Assembly: GCA_021323265.1 (NCBI GenBank)
Contig: JAJTCO010000002.1
Coordinates: 62,001 to 126,000 of the forward strand
Length of the DNA stretch: 64,000 bases
Direction of reading: 5' to 3'
Source of the DNA: Pseudoduganella sp.
Lineage (GTDB): Bacteria > Pseudomonadota > Gammaproteobacteria > Burkholderiales > Burkholderiaceae_D
The first letter of the stretch is position 1. Each line of letters starts with the position of its first letter. Both the position numbers and the translations under genes were made by a program. This document shows positions 54,549 to 63,228 of this stretch, one piece after another. Below the pieces are notes generated by a model. It saw only the letters and a list, made by a program, of their open reading frames with translations. It ran no database searches and was not told the origin of the DNA.

Positions 54549-55862
54549 TCACTTTGCCAAGGCTTGGTTTTCTGTCATCAATTTCCAGGCCCAGGGCGCC
54601 AGTTCGCCGCCGCTGTACTTCTGGGTTGCGCCGGACAGGTTGACCGCCACCTGCACCGCATTGCCGTCCTTTTGGCGGCGGAAATGGAATACCTTGTCGT
54701 TGCCGGTATCCAGTACCTGCACCGGACCGCCGTATTGGCCGGCCGCCAGGGCGGGGTTGGCTTTCTTGAACTGGATCAGTTGCGTGTAGAAGTCTTGCAG
54801 CTCATAGCCCTTCCACTGGATCGGGTCCTTTTCGAAGAATTCCAGCCGTTTCACCAGCCGCGCTTCCTGGCCGTTGTAGACCAGCGGCATGCCGGGCAAG
54901 GTGAAGGTCAGCACGGCCATGGCCTGGTAGGCCGGGCCGTACATTTCCTGGTCGGTGCCTTGCCAGGCGTTGAAATCGTGGTTGCTGGTAAAGCGCATGC
55001 GGTAGGCGGTGGCGGGGAAGGCCTTGGGCGGCTGCTCCACCCAGGCCTTCAGGGTGCGGGCGTCGGCCTGGCCTTTGGCGACCTTTTGCAGCACCTCGGT
55101 CAAGTCCCAGCCGTAGGTCATGTCGAAGGCCTGCTCGTGCAATTCCGGCTCGGACCATTCGGCCAGCATGAACATGGGCTTGATCCTGTCGAGCTCCGTG
55201 CGCGCCTTGTTCCAGAAGGCCACGGGCAGCAGGCCGGCCACGTCGCAGCGGAAGCCGTCGATATCGGCTTCGCGCACCCAGAACGCCATGGCGTCGATCA
55301 TCCCGTCCCACAGGGCCTTGTTATTGAAGTCCAGGCCGACCACGTCGGTCCAGTATTCGGGCTCGGGGCCGTTGGTGAAGGTGACGGGGTAGATCTGGCC
55401 TTTCTCGTTCTTCTTGTACCAGTCCGGGTGCTGCTTGACCCAGGGGTTGTCCCAGGCGGTATGGTTGGCGACCCAGTCCAGGATCACTTTCATGTCCATG
55501 GCATGCGCGCGCTTCACCAGCGCTTTCAGGTCGGCCATATTGCCGAACTCAGGGTTGACGGCCTTGTAGTCGGCAACGGCGTAGTAGCTTCCCAGCTTGC
55601 CTTTGCGGTTCTGCTTGCCGATCGGCTGGACCGGCATCAGCCACAGGATGTCCACGCCCATGCGTTTCAGGCGCGGCAGGTCGGCGCTGAACGCCTTCAG
55701 GGTGCCGGGCTGGCTGTACTGGCGCAGGTTCACTTCGTAGATCGTGGCGTTGCGCGTCCAGGGCAAATGTTCGTTGGCCGGGTTCAGGGCAGGTTGGGCG
55801 TAGGCGGGGGGCAGGCAGAACGAGAAGGCGAGCAGCAAGGCGGCAATGCTGGGGTGGCGCAT
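54549..55862 (-). CDS. GH13 alpha-amylase-family enzyme, exported
   Basis: A 437-residue glycoside hydrolase. A signal peptide (MRHPSIAALLLAFSFCLPPAYAQ) is followed by the TIM barrel. Catalytic residues are D207 (GFRCDVAG), E235 (LAEWSEP) and D296 (TSNHD); DWVANHT marks conserved region I and TLPGMPLVYNGQEA the last barrel strand. It should hydrolyse alpha-1,4-glucans or maltodextrins in the periplasm or outside. GAGG lies before the ATG at 55862. It is divergent from the PNPOx-type gene. Confidence 0.9.
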   Translation of the reverse strand: MRHPSIAALLLAFSFCLPPAYAQPALNPANEHLPWTRNATIYEVNLRQYSQPGTLKAFSADLPRLKRMGVDILWLMPVQPIGKQNRKGKLGSYYAVADYKAVNPEFGNMADLKALVKRAHAMDMKVILDWVANHTAWDNPWVKQHPDWYKKNEKGQIYPVTFTNGPEPEYWTDVVGLDFNNKALWDGMIDAMAFWVREADIDGFRCDVAGLLPVAFWNKARTELDRIKPMFMLAEWSEPELHEQAFDMTYGWDLTEVLQKVAKGQADARTLKAWVEQPPKAFPATAYRMRFTSNHDFNAWQGTDQEMYGPAYQAMAVLTFTLPGMPLVYNGQEARLVKRLEFFEKDPIQWKGYELQDFYTQLIQFKKANPALAAGQYGGPVQVLDTGNDKVFHFRRQKDGNAVQVAVNLSGATQKYSGGELAPWAWKLMTENQALAK

Positions 55863-55917
55863 GGGCGGGACCTCTTCAGACGGGAGCGGAGCGGTCATAT
55901 TACGATAGAATCTTGCC

Positions 55918-56406
55918 ATGAGTGCACCCAACCTCGATCCCGGACAGATCGCGTTCATGCGCGGCGGCGTGTCGATCAGCGTGGCCAGTTGCGGCAGCAA
56001 CGGCATGCCGCAGCTCGTGCGCGCCATCGGTTGCCGCGTCAGCGACGACGGCCGTCGCGTGACCGTCTTCGTGCCGGAAACGAAGTCACAGGCGGTGCAG
56101 CGCGACATTTTCGCGACCGGCGCCATTGCCGTGGCCTTCACCCAGCCCTCCACCCACCGCACCATGCAGCTCAAGAGCCGCGATGCGCGCGTGACGGCGC
56201 TGGCGCCGGACGACGCGCAGCTGGTGGAGTCCTATCGCGACGCCTTCGTGGCCGAAGTGGGCGCCATGGGCTTCCGCGAACATATGGTGCGCACGCTGCT
56301 GGCCTGCCCGCCGCAGCAACTGGTGGCGCTGAGCTTTTGCCCCAGCGAGGCGTACAGCCAGACGCCCGGGCCGAACGCTGGCAAGAAGCTGGAGGCGGGC
56401 GAATGA
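55918..56406 (+). CDS. PNPOx-fold flavin/F420-type protein
   Basis: A 162-residue split-barrel protein of the pyridoxamine 5'-phosphate oxidase superfamily; the actual cofactor (FMN, haem or other) is not clear. Typical parts are SISVASCGSNGMPQLVRAIGCRVS, VTVFVPETKSQAVQRDI and IAVAFTQPSTHRTMQLKSRDARV. A TAGAAT box (55906-55911) ends 6 nt before the ATG with no Shine-Dalgarno sequence: a likely leaderless message. The stop overlaps the next ATG as ATGA, so both genes are co-translated. Confidence 0.83.
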   Translation: MSAPNLDPGQIAFMRGGVSISVASCGSNGMPQLVRAIGCRVSDDGRRVTVFVPETKSQAVQRDIFATGAIAVAFTQPSTHRTMQLKSRDARVTALAPDDAQLVESYRDAFVAEVGAMGFREHMVRTLLACPPQQLVALSFCPSEAYSQTPGPNAGKKLEAGE

Positions 56407-57737
56407 ACGATGTCACGCTCGACACCATCCGCGAATGCTTCGAAGGCGTGATCCCGGCCGTGCTGGGCACCGCTGACCTGGAGGGCATGCCGAACGCCTC
56501 CTACCTGTCGCAGGTGCAGTACATGGACCGCGAGCACGTGGCGCTGTCCTACCAGTTCTTCAACAAGACGCGCTCGAACATCCTGGCCAATCCGCATGCC
56601 CGGCTGACGGTCGTCAATCCCTATACCGGCGCCCAGTATTCGCTGGCGCTGCAGTACCTGCGCACGGAAACATCGGGCAAGCTGTTCGAAAGCATGAAGG
56701 CCAAGCTGGCTGGCCTGGCTTCGCACACCGGCATGAGCGGCGTGTTCAAACTGCTTGGCTCGGACGTCTTCCGCGTGACGGAAATCGTGTGCGTGGACCG
56801 CGACGTGGCGCCGCCGCCGGCGCCCCAGCGTAACGTGCTGGCCGCGTTGCGCCTGTGCTCCGAGCGTCTGCTGGCCTGCCGCGACCTGGCGCAATTGTTT
56901 GACGAAACCATGGCCTGCCTGGACGGCACGCTGGGCATCAGCCACGCCATGCTGCTGTTGCACGATCCGGCGGCGGCTTGCCTGTACACGGTGGCCAGCC
57001 ACGGTTATGCGCAATCGGGTGTGGGTTCGGAAATCCCGCTGGGCCAGGGCGTGATCGGCGTGGCCGCGCGCGAGGGCACGCCGATCCGCATCAGCCACAT
57101 GACGGCGGAGTACAGCTACAGCCGCGCCATCCGGCAGCAGACGGAAGCCACGGAACTGGCGTGCGCCCTGCAGACGGAAATTCCCTACCCGGGGCTGGCC
57201 GAGTCGCGCAGCCAGCTGGCCGTGCCGATCCAGGGCTGCGAACGGCTGCTGGGCGTGCTGTATGTGGAGAGTGCGCAGGACCTGCGCTTCAGTTACGACG
57301 ATGAGGATGCGCTGGTGACGCTGTGCGGCCAGCTGGCAATGGCCATGCACATACTGCAGAACGTGCCCGTGCCCGAGCCTGAACCGGAAGTACTCGTTGC
57401 GCCGGCCGTACAAGGCACCCCGCTGATGGTCCGCCACTTCGCGGACAACGATTGCGTCTTCTTCGACAACGACTACCTGATCAAGGGCGTCGCGGGCGCC
57501 GTGCTGTGGGCCCTGCTGCAGGACTTTGTCGCCCATGGCAAGACCGCGTTCAGCAACCGGGAACTGCGCCTGGACCAGCGCGTGCGGCTGCCCGATGTCA
57601 GCGACAACCTGGAAGCGCGCCTGGTGCTGCTGGCGCGGCGCCTGTGCGAGCGCGCGGCGCCGGTGCGTATCGAGAAGACGGGGCGCGGACATTTTCGCCT
57701 GTGCGTCGAACGCCCCCTGCAACTGGTCGAAGCCTGA
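56403..57737 (+). CDS. PNPOx-GAF-winged-helix-like fusion protein
   Basis: A 444-residue three-part protein. Residues about 1-135 form a second PNPOx-like split barrel (GVIPAVLGTADLEGMPNASYLSQVQYMD). Residues about 155-310 are a GAF domain (ISHAMLLLHD, IPLGQGVIGVAAREGTPIRISH, SQLAVPIQGCERLLGVLYVES). The C-terminal 95 residues (FFDNDYLIKGVAGAVLWALLQDFV, SNRELRLDQRVRLPDVSDNLEARLVLLARRL) look like a winged-helix or response-type output domain. It probably senses a redox cofactor or small molecule, but the output is unknown. It is coupled by ATGA to the smaller PNPOx gene. Confidence 0.82.
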   Translation: MNDVTLDTIRECFEGVIPAVLGTADLEGMPNASYLSQVQYMDREHVALSYQFFNKTRSNILANPHARLTVVNPYTGAQYSLALQYLRTETSGKLFESMKAKLAGLASHTGMSGVFKLLGSDVFRVTEIVCVDRDVAPPPAPQRNVLAALRLCSERLLACRDLAQLFDETMACLDGTLGISHAMLLLHDPAAACLYTVASHGYAQSGVGSEIPLGQGVIGVAAREGTPIRISHMTAEYSYSRAIRQQTEATELACALQTEIPYPGLAESRSQLAVPIQGCERLLGVLYVESAQDLRFSYDDEDALVTLCGQLAMAMHILQNVPVPEPEPEVLVAPAVQGTPLMVRHFADNDCVFFDNDYLIKGVAGAVLWALLQDFVAHGKTAFSNRELRLDQRVRLPDVSDNLEARLVLLARRLCERAAPVRIEKTGRGHFRLCVERPLQLVEA

Positions 57738-58427
57738 CTACGCGGCCAGGGCCGATGGCGCGTCGGCCAGTGCCGCTTCCAGCTTCTGCATGTCGCGCGC
57801 GCTGATCAGGCTGCGCGTCAACGCCAGCACGCCGGCGAAGACGGGCGGCGGCATGCCCGCCCGCATCCCCGTCAGCATGCCCGCGCGTTCGGCCGGGTTG
57901 AGTGCCGGGATCATCCAGCGCATGGTCGATTGCATTTCCTCCGGGGGAATGGCGGCGATGATGCGCTCGTGGATCTCGTTCAGCTCCGCGTCGGTGTAGC
58001 AGGACCACAGCACGGCATTGTGTTCGGTTTCCTCCAGGTTCATGTGCACCAGGTTTTCGCCGATGAAGACCGACAGCTGCAGGTGCAGGTGGTCGAGGTG
58101 CTGGAAGCGCGCGCTGCCGATGGCGGTGGCGCAGTGGTCGCACAGGGCCAGCAGCTTGTCGATGGCCCAGTCGTGGTGGTCGTGGTCGCCCTCCGCCAGC
58201 TGGGCGGAGCCGGGACGGCGCGCGTGCATGGCCGGATGCACGAAGTCGCGCTCGTGCTGCAGGTGCTTGCGCATCGCGCCCAGCAATTCGCGCACCTGCG
58301 CCAGGGCGCCGTGCAGGTCTTCGCTATCGGCGGCGTCGGCGCGCGACAGGCGGTTCTGGGTATCGCTCATGAAGTTGCGCAGCGCCTTGTGGATGCCGGC
58401 ATACATATTGATTCGTGGAGTGCTCAT
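57738..58427 (-). CDS. Hemerythrin-like domain protein
   Basis: A 229-residue helical protein with histidine and glutamate residues placed as in hemerythrins: HLQHERDFVHPAM, DHDHHDWAIDKLL, HLDHLHLQLSVFIGENLVHMNLEETEHN. These could bind a diiron centre that senses or carries oxygen or nitric oxide. The ATG at 58427 (after AAGGATGAAT) is preferred over 58436, which would overlap its own ribosome site. The stop codon abuts the stop of the PNPOx-GAF gene with no gap. Confidence 0.83.
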   Translation of the reverse strand: MSTPRINMYAGIHKALRNFMSDTQNRLSRADAADSEDLHGALAQVRELLGAMRKHLQHERDFVHPAMHARRPGSAQLAEGDHDHHDWAIDKLLALCDHCATAIGSARFQHLDHLHLQLSVFIGENLVHMNLEETEHNAVLWSCYTDAELNEIHERIIAAIPPEEMQSTMRWMIPALNPAERAGMLTGMRAGMPPPVFAGVLALTRSLISARDMQKLEAALADAPSALAA

Positions 58428-58509
58428 GTCATTCATCCTTTGTTTTGGTACGCAGGCAATGGTAGACAGGAAGCCACATTCGCGTTCTTAAAAACTCCCT
58501 CAGCAAACC

Positions 58510-59484
58510 TTAAAAACTTCTTAACGCGGGCGCGCGCTGGCGCGCTTTCAGGGTGGCGCCGTCGGGGCCGAACAGCAGGACGTGTTCGCCCGCCTCCGGC
58601 TTGGGCTGGTAGAGCCAGACCTCGCGCCCGCTGTCGAAGCGCAGGCTGGTCTGGGGCGGGCCGAAGGCGGCCAGCGCGGCGTTACGGTCGCGCGGGGCGG
58701 CGCCACTGGCGGGCGGCGGGTCGTCCATGTATTCAAAGCTGAGCAGCGTGTCGTCCGGCCAGGACAGGTCCCAGAGCGGGGCGAAATAGCTGCGCTCGAG
58801 CAGCATCTGGCAGTCGCAATAGGGCAGTTCCGCCGCCGGCGGATTGCCGGCATACAGCGCCTGGAACGGCAGGGTGGCGCGCCGTTCGCCGTGCTGCAGG
58901 GTGATGGCGAAGAGCGGGCGTTCCGTAAAGAAGAGATAGTTGCCGTTCGGATCGCCACAGACGCGCTCGGGACTGCGCAGGAGCTCATCCAGCCAGGCGA
59001 ACAGGTGGGCGTTGTTGGAGACCAGCCCCGCGGCCATGCCGACCAGGCATTCGAGGCGCAGGTCGCCCAGGCGGCGCATGCCTGGCGGCACGTCGGGACT
59101 GCGCACCTCCGCGCGCCATGTCATGGACAAGGTCTTGCGGTTGGCCAGCACGGCGGCGTCTTCGCGCCACAGTTTTTCGTCGCGCACCAGGGTAAAGCTG
59201 TTGTCGGCGGCGATCGGCACGGCCAGGCTGGCCGTATCGCCCACGATTTTCAGGCGGATGTCTTGCATGGACGTGCCGGGCTGGCGCGGCAGCAGACGGA
59301 AACGCAGGGTCGCCTGCGGCGCCAGCGCCCGTTGGCGCGCAAACAGCTCCATGCCCTGCAACATCTTGCGGTAGGACTTGTCGACGGGGGAGCGGGTGCT
59401 GGGCACTTCCACTTTCGGCAGCGCCTGGGCCGGGGCGGGGGCCAGGAACGCGGCGGCGACCAGCAGGAGAACCGTTTTCCACAT
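58510..59484 (-). CDS. Exported protein of unknown function
   Basis: A 324-residue protein that I do not recognise. A signal peptide is evident (MWKTVLLLVAAAFLAPAPAQA). The mature part has beta-rich segments (TLRFRLLPRQPGTSMQDIRLKIVGD, LSMTWRAEVRSPDVPPGMRRLGDLRLECLVGMAAG), a CDCQ pair and two further cysteines. Start choices are 59484 or 59502; the signal peptide favours 59484. It is divergent from the hybrid kinase and may be its partner. No function is proposed. Confidence 0.7.
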   Translation of the reverse strand: MWKTVLLLVAAAFLAPAPAQALPKVEVPSTRSPVDKSYRKMLQGMELFARQRALAPQATLRFRLLPRQPGTSMQDIRLKIVGDTASLAVPIAADNSFTLVRDEKLWREDAAVLANRKTLSMTWRAEVRSPDVPPGMRRLGDLRLECLVGMAAGLVSNNAHLFAWLDELLRSPERVCGDPNGNYLFFTERPLFAITLQHGERRATLPFQALYAGNPPAAELPYCDCQMLLERSYFAPLWDLSWPDDTLLSFEYMDDPPPASGAAPRDRNAALAAFGPPQTSLRFDSGREVWLYQPKPEAGEHVLLFGPDGATLKARQRAPALRSF

Positions 59485-59552
59485 AATGCCGAATTGTGGC
59501 ATCCTCTTCAAATCTCTGCTTACTGAACGCGCCAGTCGTGCGCACCTCACCA

Positions 59553-61457
59553 ATGATCAACGATCTGCCGACGCTTGAGACCTTGCCTTCCCGCCATGAA
59601 CTTCTGGTGGCCAGCATCAGCGATTATGCGATCTGCATGCTCGATCCGCAGGGGCGCGTGACCAGCTGGAACGCCGGCGCGCGGCGCTGCATCGGGTACG
59701 CAGAACGCGAGGCGGTCGGCATGCACTTCGCACGCCTGCACACGCAGGAAGAGCAGCAGGCCGGCCTGCCGGGCCAGGCCCTGGACATTGCCCTGGCGGA
59801 AGGGCGCCATCAAAGCGAAGGCTGGCGCTTGCGCAAGGATGGTTCGCGTTTCTGGGCCAGCGTGATCCTGGATCCGGTCCGCACGCCGGACGGCGAGCAT
59901 GTCGGCTTTGCGATGGTGGCGCGCGACATTTCGGAAGACCGGCGCGTGCTGGACGCGCTGCGCGAAAGCGAACAGCGTTTCCGCCTGCTGGTGCAAGGTG
60001 TGATCGATTACGCGATCTACATGCTCTCGCCCGATGGACTGATCACCAACTGGAATTCAGGCGCCGAACGCATCAAGGGATTCAAGCTCGATGAAGTGAT
60101 CGGCAGCCACTATCGCCGCTTCTTCACCGAGGAGGACCGGCTCGACGGTGCGCCGGAGCGTGCGCTGGTGGTGGCGGCGCGCGACGGGCGTTACGAGTCC
60201 GAAGGCTGGCGCGTGCGCAAGGACGGCACGCGCTTCTGGGCGCATGCGGTGGTCGACGCGCTGTACGACGACTACGGCAAGTTGATCGGCTTCGCCAAGG
60301 TCACGCGCGACAATACGGAAAAGCGCCTGGCGGCCGAGTCGCTGGAGCAGGCGCGCGCGGCGCTGTTCCAGGCGCAGAAAATGGAATCGATCGGGCAACT
60401 GACGGGCGGCGTGGCACACGACTTCAACAACCTGCTGGCAGTCATCTCCAACGGCATCGACATCCTGCGCGCGGGCCCTGCGGCCGAGTCGCGCGCGCGC
60501 GTGATGGACAGCATGCGGCGCGCGGTGGAGCGCGGCGCTTCGCTGACGCAGCAGTTGCTCTCCTTTGCGCGCCAGCAGCCGCTGGCGCCGACGGTGCAGC
60601 AGCTGAACCAGCTGGTGGCCGGCTTCGAAGGCGTGCTGCGGCGCGCCGCGGGTCCGCTGGTGCGCCTGGAGCTGGACCTCGATCCCAAGCTGCGCCATGC
60701 CTCGATCGACGAGGCGCGTTTCGAAGCGGCGCTGCTGAATCTTGTGGTCAACGCGCGCGACGCCATGCCCGACGGCGGCGCCATCGAAGTCACGACTTGC
60801 AACGTGACGCTGGCGCCCAACCAGGCGGCCACGCTGGCGGCCGGCGACTATGTGCGGGTGAGCGTCACCGACACCGGAAGCGGCATGAGCGCCGAGGTGC
60901 GCGAACGGGCCTTCGAGCCCTTCTTCACCACCAAGGAAACAGGCAAGGGGACCGGCCTTGGCCTGAGCCAGGTGTACGGCTTCATCATGCAATCCGGCGG
61001 CGGGGTCACCATCGACACGGAGGAAGGGCGCGGCACCACGATCAACCTGTTCCTGCCGGCACTGGGCGAATCGACGCCTGAAATGACCGTGCAGCGCGCG
61101 CAGCGCGAAGAACGCGTGCTGATCGTCGAGGACGACCCGCTGGTGATGGAATCGGCGCGCGAACTGTTCCAGGCCATGGGCTATGCGATCCTGCAGGCCA
61201 GCGATGGCGCGGCGGCACTGCGCGCGCTGCAGCGCGAGAGCGAAGTGGATGTGCTGTTCAGCGACGTGATGATGCCGAACGGGATGAGCGGACTGGAACT
61301 GGCGCGCGAGGTGCGCCAGCGCTATCCGGCCATCAAGATCATCCTTGCTTCCGGCTTCCCGCAGCCCGCCATGCAAGGCGAAGGTCTGGAGGAGTTTTCC
61401 TTCGTTGGCAAGCCTTACCGCCTGGCCGACCTGGCGCGGCAGCTGCGCACCCGCTGA
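59553..61457 (+). CDS. Double-PAS hybrid histidine kinase with receiver
   Basis: A soluble 634-residue hybrid sensor. Two PAS domains (about 20-125 and 140-250) are alike (SWNAGARRCIGYAEREAVG and NWNSGAERIKGFKLDEVIG), suggesting duplication. The kinase core has H289 (GVAHDFNNLLAVI), an N-box (LNLVVNARDAM), a G1 box (DTGSGM) and a G2 box (GKGTGLGLSQVYGF). The C-terminal receiver (about 515-630) has acceptor D571 (FSDVMMPNGMSG). It resembles bacteriophytochrome-type kinases without the photosensory part. The start at 59553 lacks a clear ribosome site. Confidence 0.92.
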   Translation: MINDLPTLETLPSRHELLVASISDYAICMLDPQGRVTSWNAGARRCIGYAEREAVGMHFARLHTQEEQQAGLPGQALDIALAEGRHQSEGWRLRKDGSRFWASVILDPVRTPDGEHVGFAMVARDISEDRRVLDALRESEQRFRLLVQGVIDYAIYMLSPDGLITNWNSGAERIKGFKLDEVIGSHYRRFFTEEDRLDGAPERALVVAARDGRYESEGWRVRKDGTRFWAHAVVDALYDDYGKLIGFAKVTRDNTEKRLAAESLEQARAALFQAQKMESIGQLTGGVAHDFNNLLAVISNGIDILRAGPAAESRARVMDSMRRAVERGASLTQQLLSFARQQPLAPTVQQLNQLVAGFEGVLRRAAGPLVRLELDLDPKLRHASIDEARFEAALLNLVVNARDAMPDGGAIEVTTCNVTLAPNQAATLAAGDYVRVSVTDTGSGMSAEVRERAFEPFFTTKETGKGTGLGLSQVYGFIMQSGGGVTIDTEEGRGTTINLFLPALGESTPEMTVQRAQREERVLIVEDDPLVMESARELFQAMGYAILQASDGAAALRALQRESEVDVLFSDVMMPNGMSGLELAREVRQRYPAIKIILASGFPQPAMQGEGLEEFSFVGKPYRLADLARQLRTR

Positions 61458-61498
61458 GGTACACTTGTCGCCTTTGACACTTGGTGCAGAGGAAGACA

Positions 61499-62797
61499 AT
61501 GACTAAGGCAGGAGTGAACAAGCTGGTGCTGGGAGGATTGGCCATGCTGATGGCGGGCAGCGCGCTGGCGGCGACGGTGCAGGACGTGGCGGAGCGCTAC
61601 CGCAAGCTGGCGCTGGCCATCGGCCAGCACGACAGCAGCTACGTCGATGCGTATTACGGGCCGCCGGAGCTGGAACAGCAGGCCGCCCGCAACAAGCAGA
61701 CCTTGGCGTCGATCCGCGCCGACGTGCAGGCCGCGCAGCGCGATATCGCCAAGCAGAAGGCGGGCAACGCCGACGAAGCCTTGCGCATCGAATTCCTTTC
61801 CAAACAGCTGAAGGCCATGCATGCCCGCGTCGAAATGTTGGAGGGCCGCAAGTTCACCTTCGACGAGGAGACCGCGCTACTGTACGACGCCGTGACGCCG
61901 CACCACGACCGCGCCTACTACATGGCGCTGGTGGCGCAGGTCGACAAGCTGCTGCCGGGCGAGGGCACGCTGCCGGAAAGGCTGAAGGCTTTCCGCGCCA
62001 GGTTCGCCATCCCGAAGGACAAGCTCAAGCCCGTGTTCGACGCCTCCATCGCCGCCTGCCGCGAGCGCACCGCCGCCTTCATGGCGCTGCCGGAGAAGGA
62101 AAGTTTCGTGCTGGAGTTCGTGACCGGCAAGCCCTGGTCCGGCTATAACTGGTACAAGGGCAACGCGCACAGCCTGATCCAGATCAATACCGAGTTCCCG
62201 ATCTATATCGAGCGCGCGCTGGACCTGGGCTGCCACGAAGGCTATCCGGGCCACCACGTCTACAACGCGATGCTGGAGCAGGCCCTGGTCAAGCAGCGCA
62301 ACTGGGTGGAGTTCAGCGTGTACCCGCTGTATTCGCCGATGTCGCTGATCGCCGAAGGCAGCGCGAACTATGGCGTGGAACTGGCGTTCACCGATGCGGA
62401 GCGCCTGGCCTTCGAGCAGAAGGTGCTGTACCCGCTGGCCGGCCTGGACCCGGCGCTGGCGCCGCAATACGCGGCGCTGACCCGGCTGCTGGGCAAGCTC
62501 AGCTATGCCGACAACGATGCGGCGCAGGCCTACCTGGAAGGCAAGTGGACGCGCGAGCAAACCATCGAGTGGCTGGTGAACGTGGGGCTGTACCCGCCGG
62601 AGAAGTCGGCGCAGCGCCTGTCCTTCTACGAAGCCAACCGCGGCTACGTGATCAACTACAACCTGGGCAAGGACATGGTCAAGGCCTGGGTTGAGCAGCA
62701 GGTGACGAGCAGCGACCCGGCGCTCGCGCGCAAGCAGCGCTGGGAAGCATTCAAGGCGCTGCTGTCGTCGCCGCGATTGGCTAGCGCCTTGCGCTAG
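61499..62797 (+). CDS. DUF885-like exported protein (possible zinc peptidase)
   Basis: A 432-residue exported protein with a signal peptide ending near GSALA. The helical body is related to the DUF885 and M32-like metallopeptidases; the key block CHEGYPGHHVYN holds a possible zinc site, followed by SPMSLIAEGSANYGVELAF. AGAGGAAG lies before the ATG at 61499. Enzymatic activity is not established for this family. The gene is 10 bases from the convergent psiF gene. Confidence 0.83.
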   Translation: MTKAGVNKLVLGGLAMLMAGSALAATVQDVAERYRKLALAIGQHDSSYVDAYYGPPELEQQAARNKQTLASIRADVQAAQRDIAKQKAGNADEALRIEFLSKQLKAMHARVEMLEGRKFTFDEETALLYDAVTPHHDRAYYMALVAQVDKLLPGEGTLPERLKAFRARFAIPKDKLKPVFDASIAACRERTAAFMALPEKESFVLEFVTGKPWSGYNWYKGNAHSLIQINTEFPIYIERALDLGCHEGYPGHHVYNAMLEQALVKQRNWVEFSVYPLYSPMSLIAEGSANYGVELAFTDAERLAFEQKVLYPLAGLDPALAPQYAALTRLLGKLSYADNDAAQAYLEGKWTREQTIEWLVNVGLYPPEKSAQRLSFYEANRGYVINYNLGKDMVKAWVEQQVTSSDPALARKQRWEAFKALLSSPRLASALR

Positions 62798-62807
62798 AGC
62801 GCCCGCC

Positions 62808-63104
62808 TCAGGCGGCTTTCTTCGCGCTCAGGCATTCTTTCATGAATGCCTTGCGCTCGTCGCCCTTCTTGCCTGCGGCGTCCGCATTGCAGGCTTTCAT
62901 CTTGTCTTGCTGCGTCATCGGCGCGGCAGGCTTGTTGCTCAGGCATTCCTTCATGAAGGCCTTGCGTTCGTCGCCCTTCTTGCCTTCCGCTTCCTTGTTG
63001 CAGGTCGTCATCTTCGATTGCTGCGTGTTCTTGGCCGGCGCCGGATCGGCGGCGAAGGCTGCGGAACAGGACAGGGCCAGGGCGGCAATGATCAGTTTTT
63101 TCAT
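62808..63104 (-). CDS. psiF: PsiF-repeat protein
   Basis: A 98-residue exported protein with a signal peptide (MKKLIIAALALSCSAAFA) and two PsiF repeats (MTTCNKEAEGKKGDERKAFMKECLS and MKACNADAAGKKGDERKAFMKECLS), each with two cysteines. E. coli PsiF is induced by phosphate starvation, but its job is unknown. AAGGA precedes the ATG at 63104. A minus-strand TATAGT (63145-63150) with GTCACA 17 bp upstream may be the promoter; I find no PHO box. Confidence 0.88.
   Translation of the reverse strand: MKKLIIAALALSCSAAFAADPAPAKNTQQSKMTTCNKEAEGKKGDERKAFMKECLSNKPAAPMTQQDKMKACNADAAGKKGDERKAFMKECLSAKKAA
62830..62984 (-). repeat. 44-bp direct repeat inside psiF
   Basis: Two near-identical copies (62830-62873 and 62941-62984), 111 bp apart, encode the GKKGDERKAFMKECLS core of each PsiF unit. 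They reflect internal gene duplication. Confidence 0.8.
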
Positions 63105-63228
63105 GCGGATTCCTTCTTACAGTTGAGTTGATCTGGCGGTAGTAACTATACATAGATTTTTTGTCGATGTGACCTATTCTCAGAGGATGTCGTTGAGTTC
63201 AAACGGCAGTTTCCTCACGGGGGTGAAC

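Noticed and set aside
54564..56402. A long in-frame plus-strand extension ahead of the PNPOx-GAF gene.
   Set aside because: It runs antisense to the amylase gene and through the PNPOx gene in another frame. The ATGA overlap at 56403 gives the natural start.
63105..63228. A possible PHO box upstream of psiF.
   Set aside because: GGTCACATCGACA has one plausible half-site only; the second position at 11 bp does not match.
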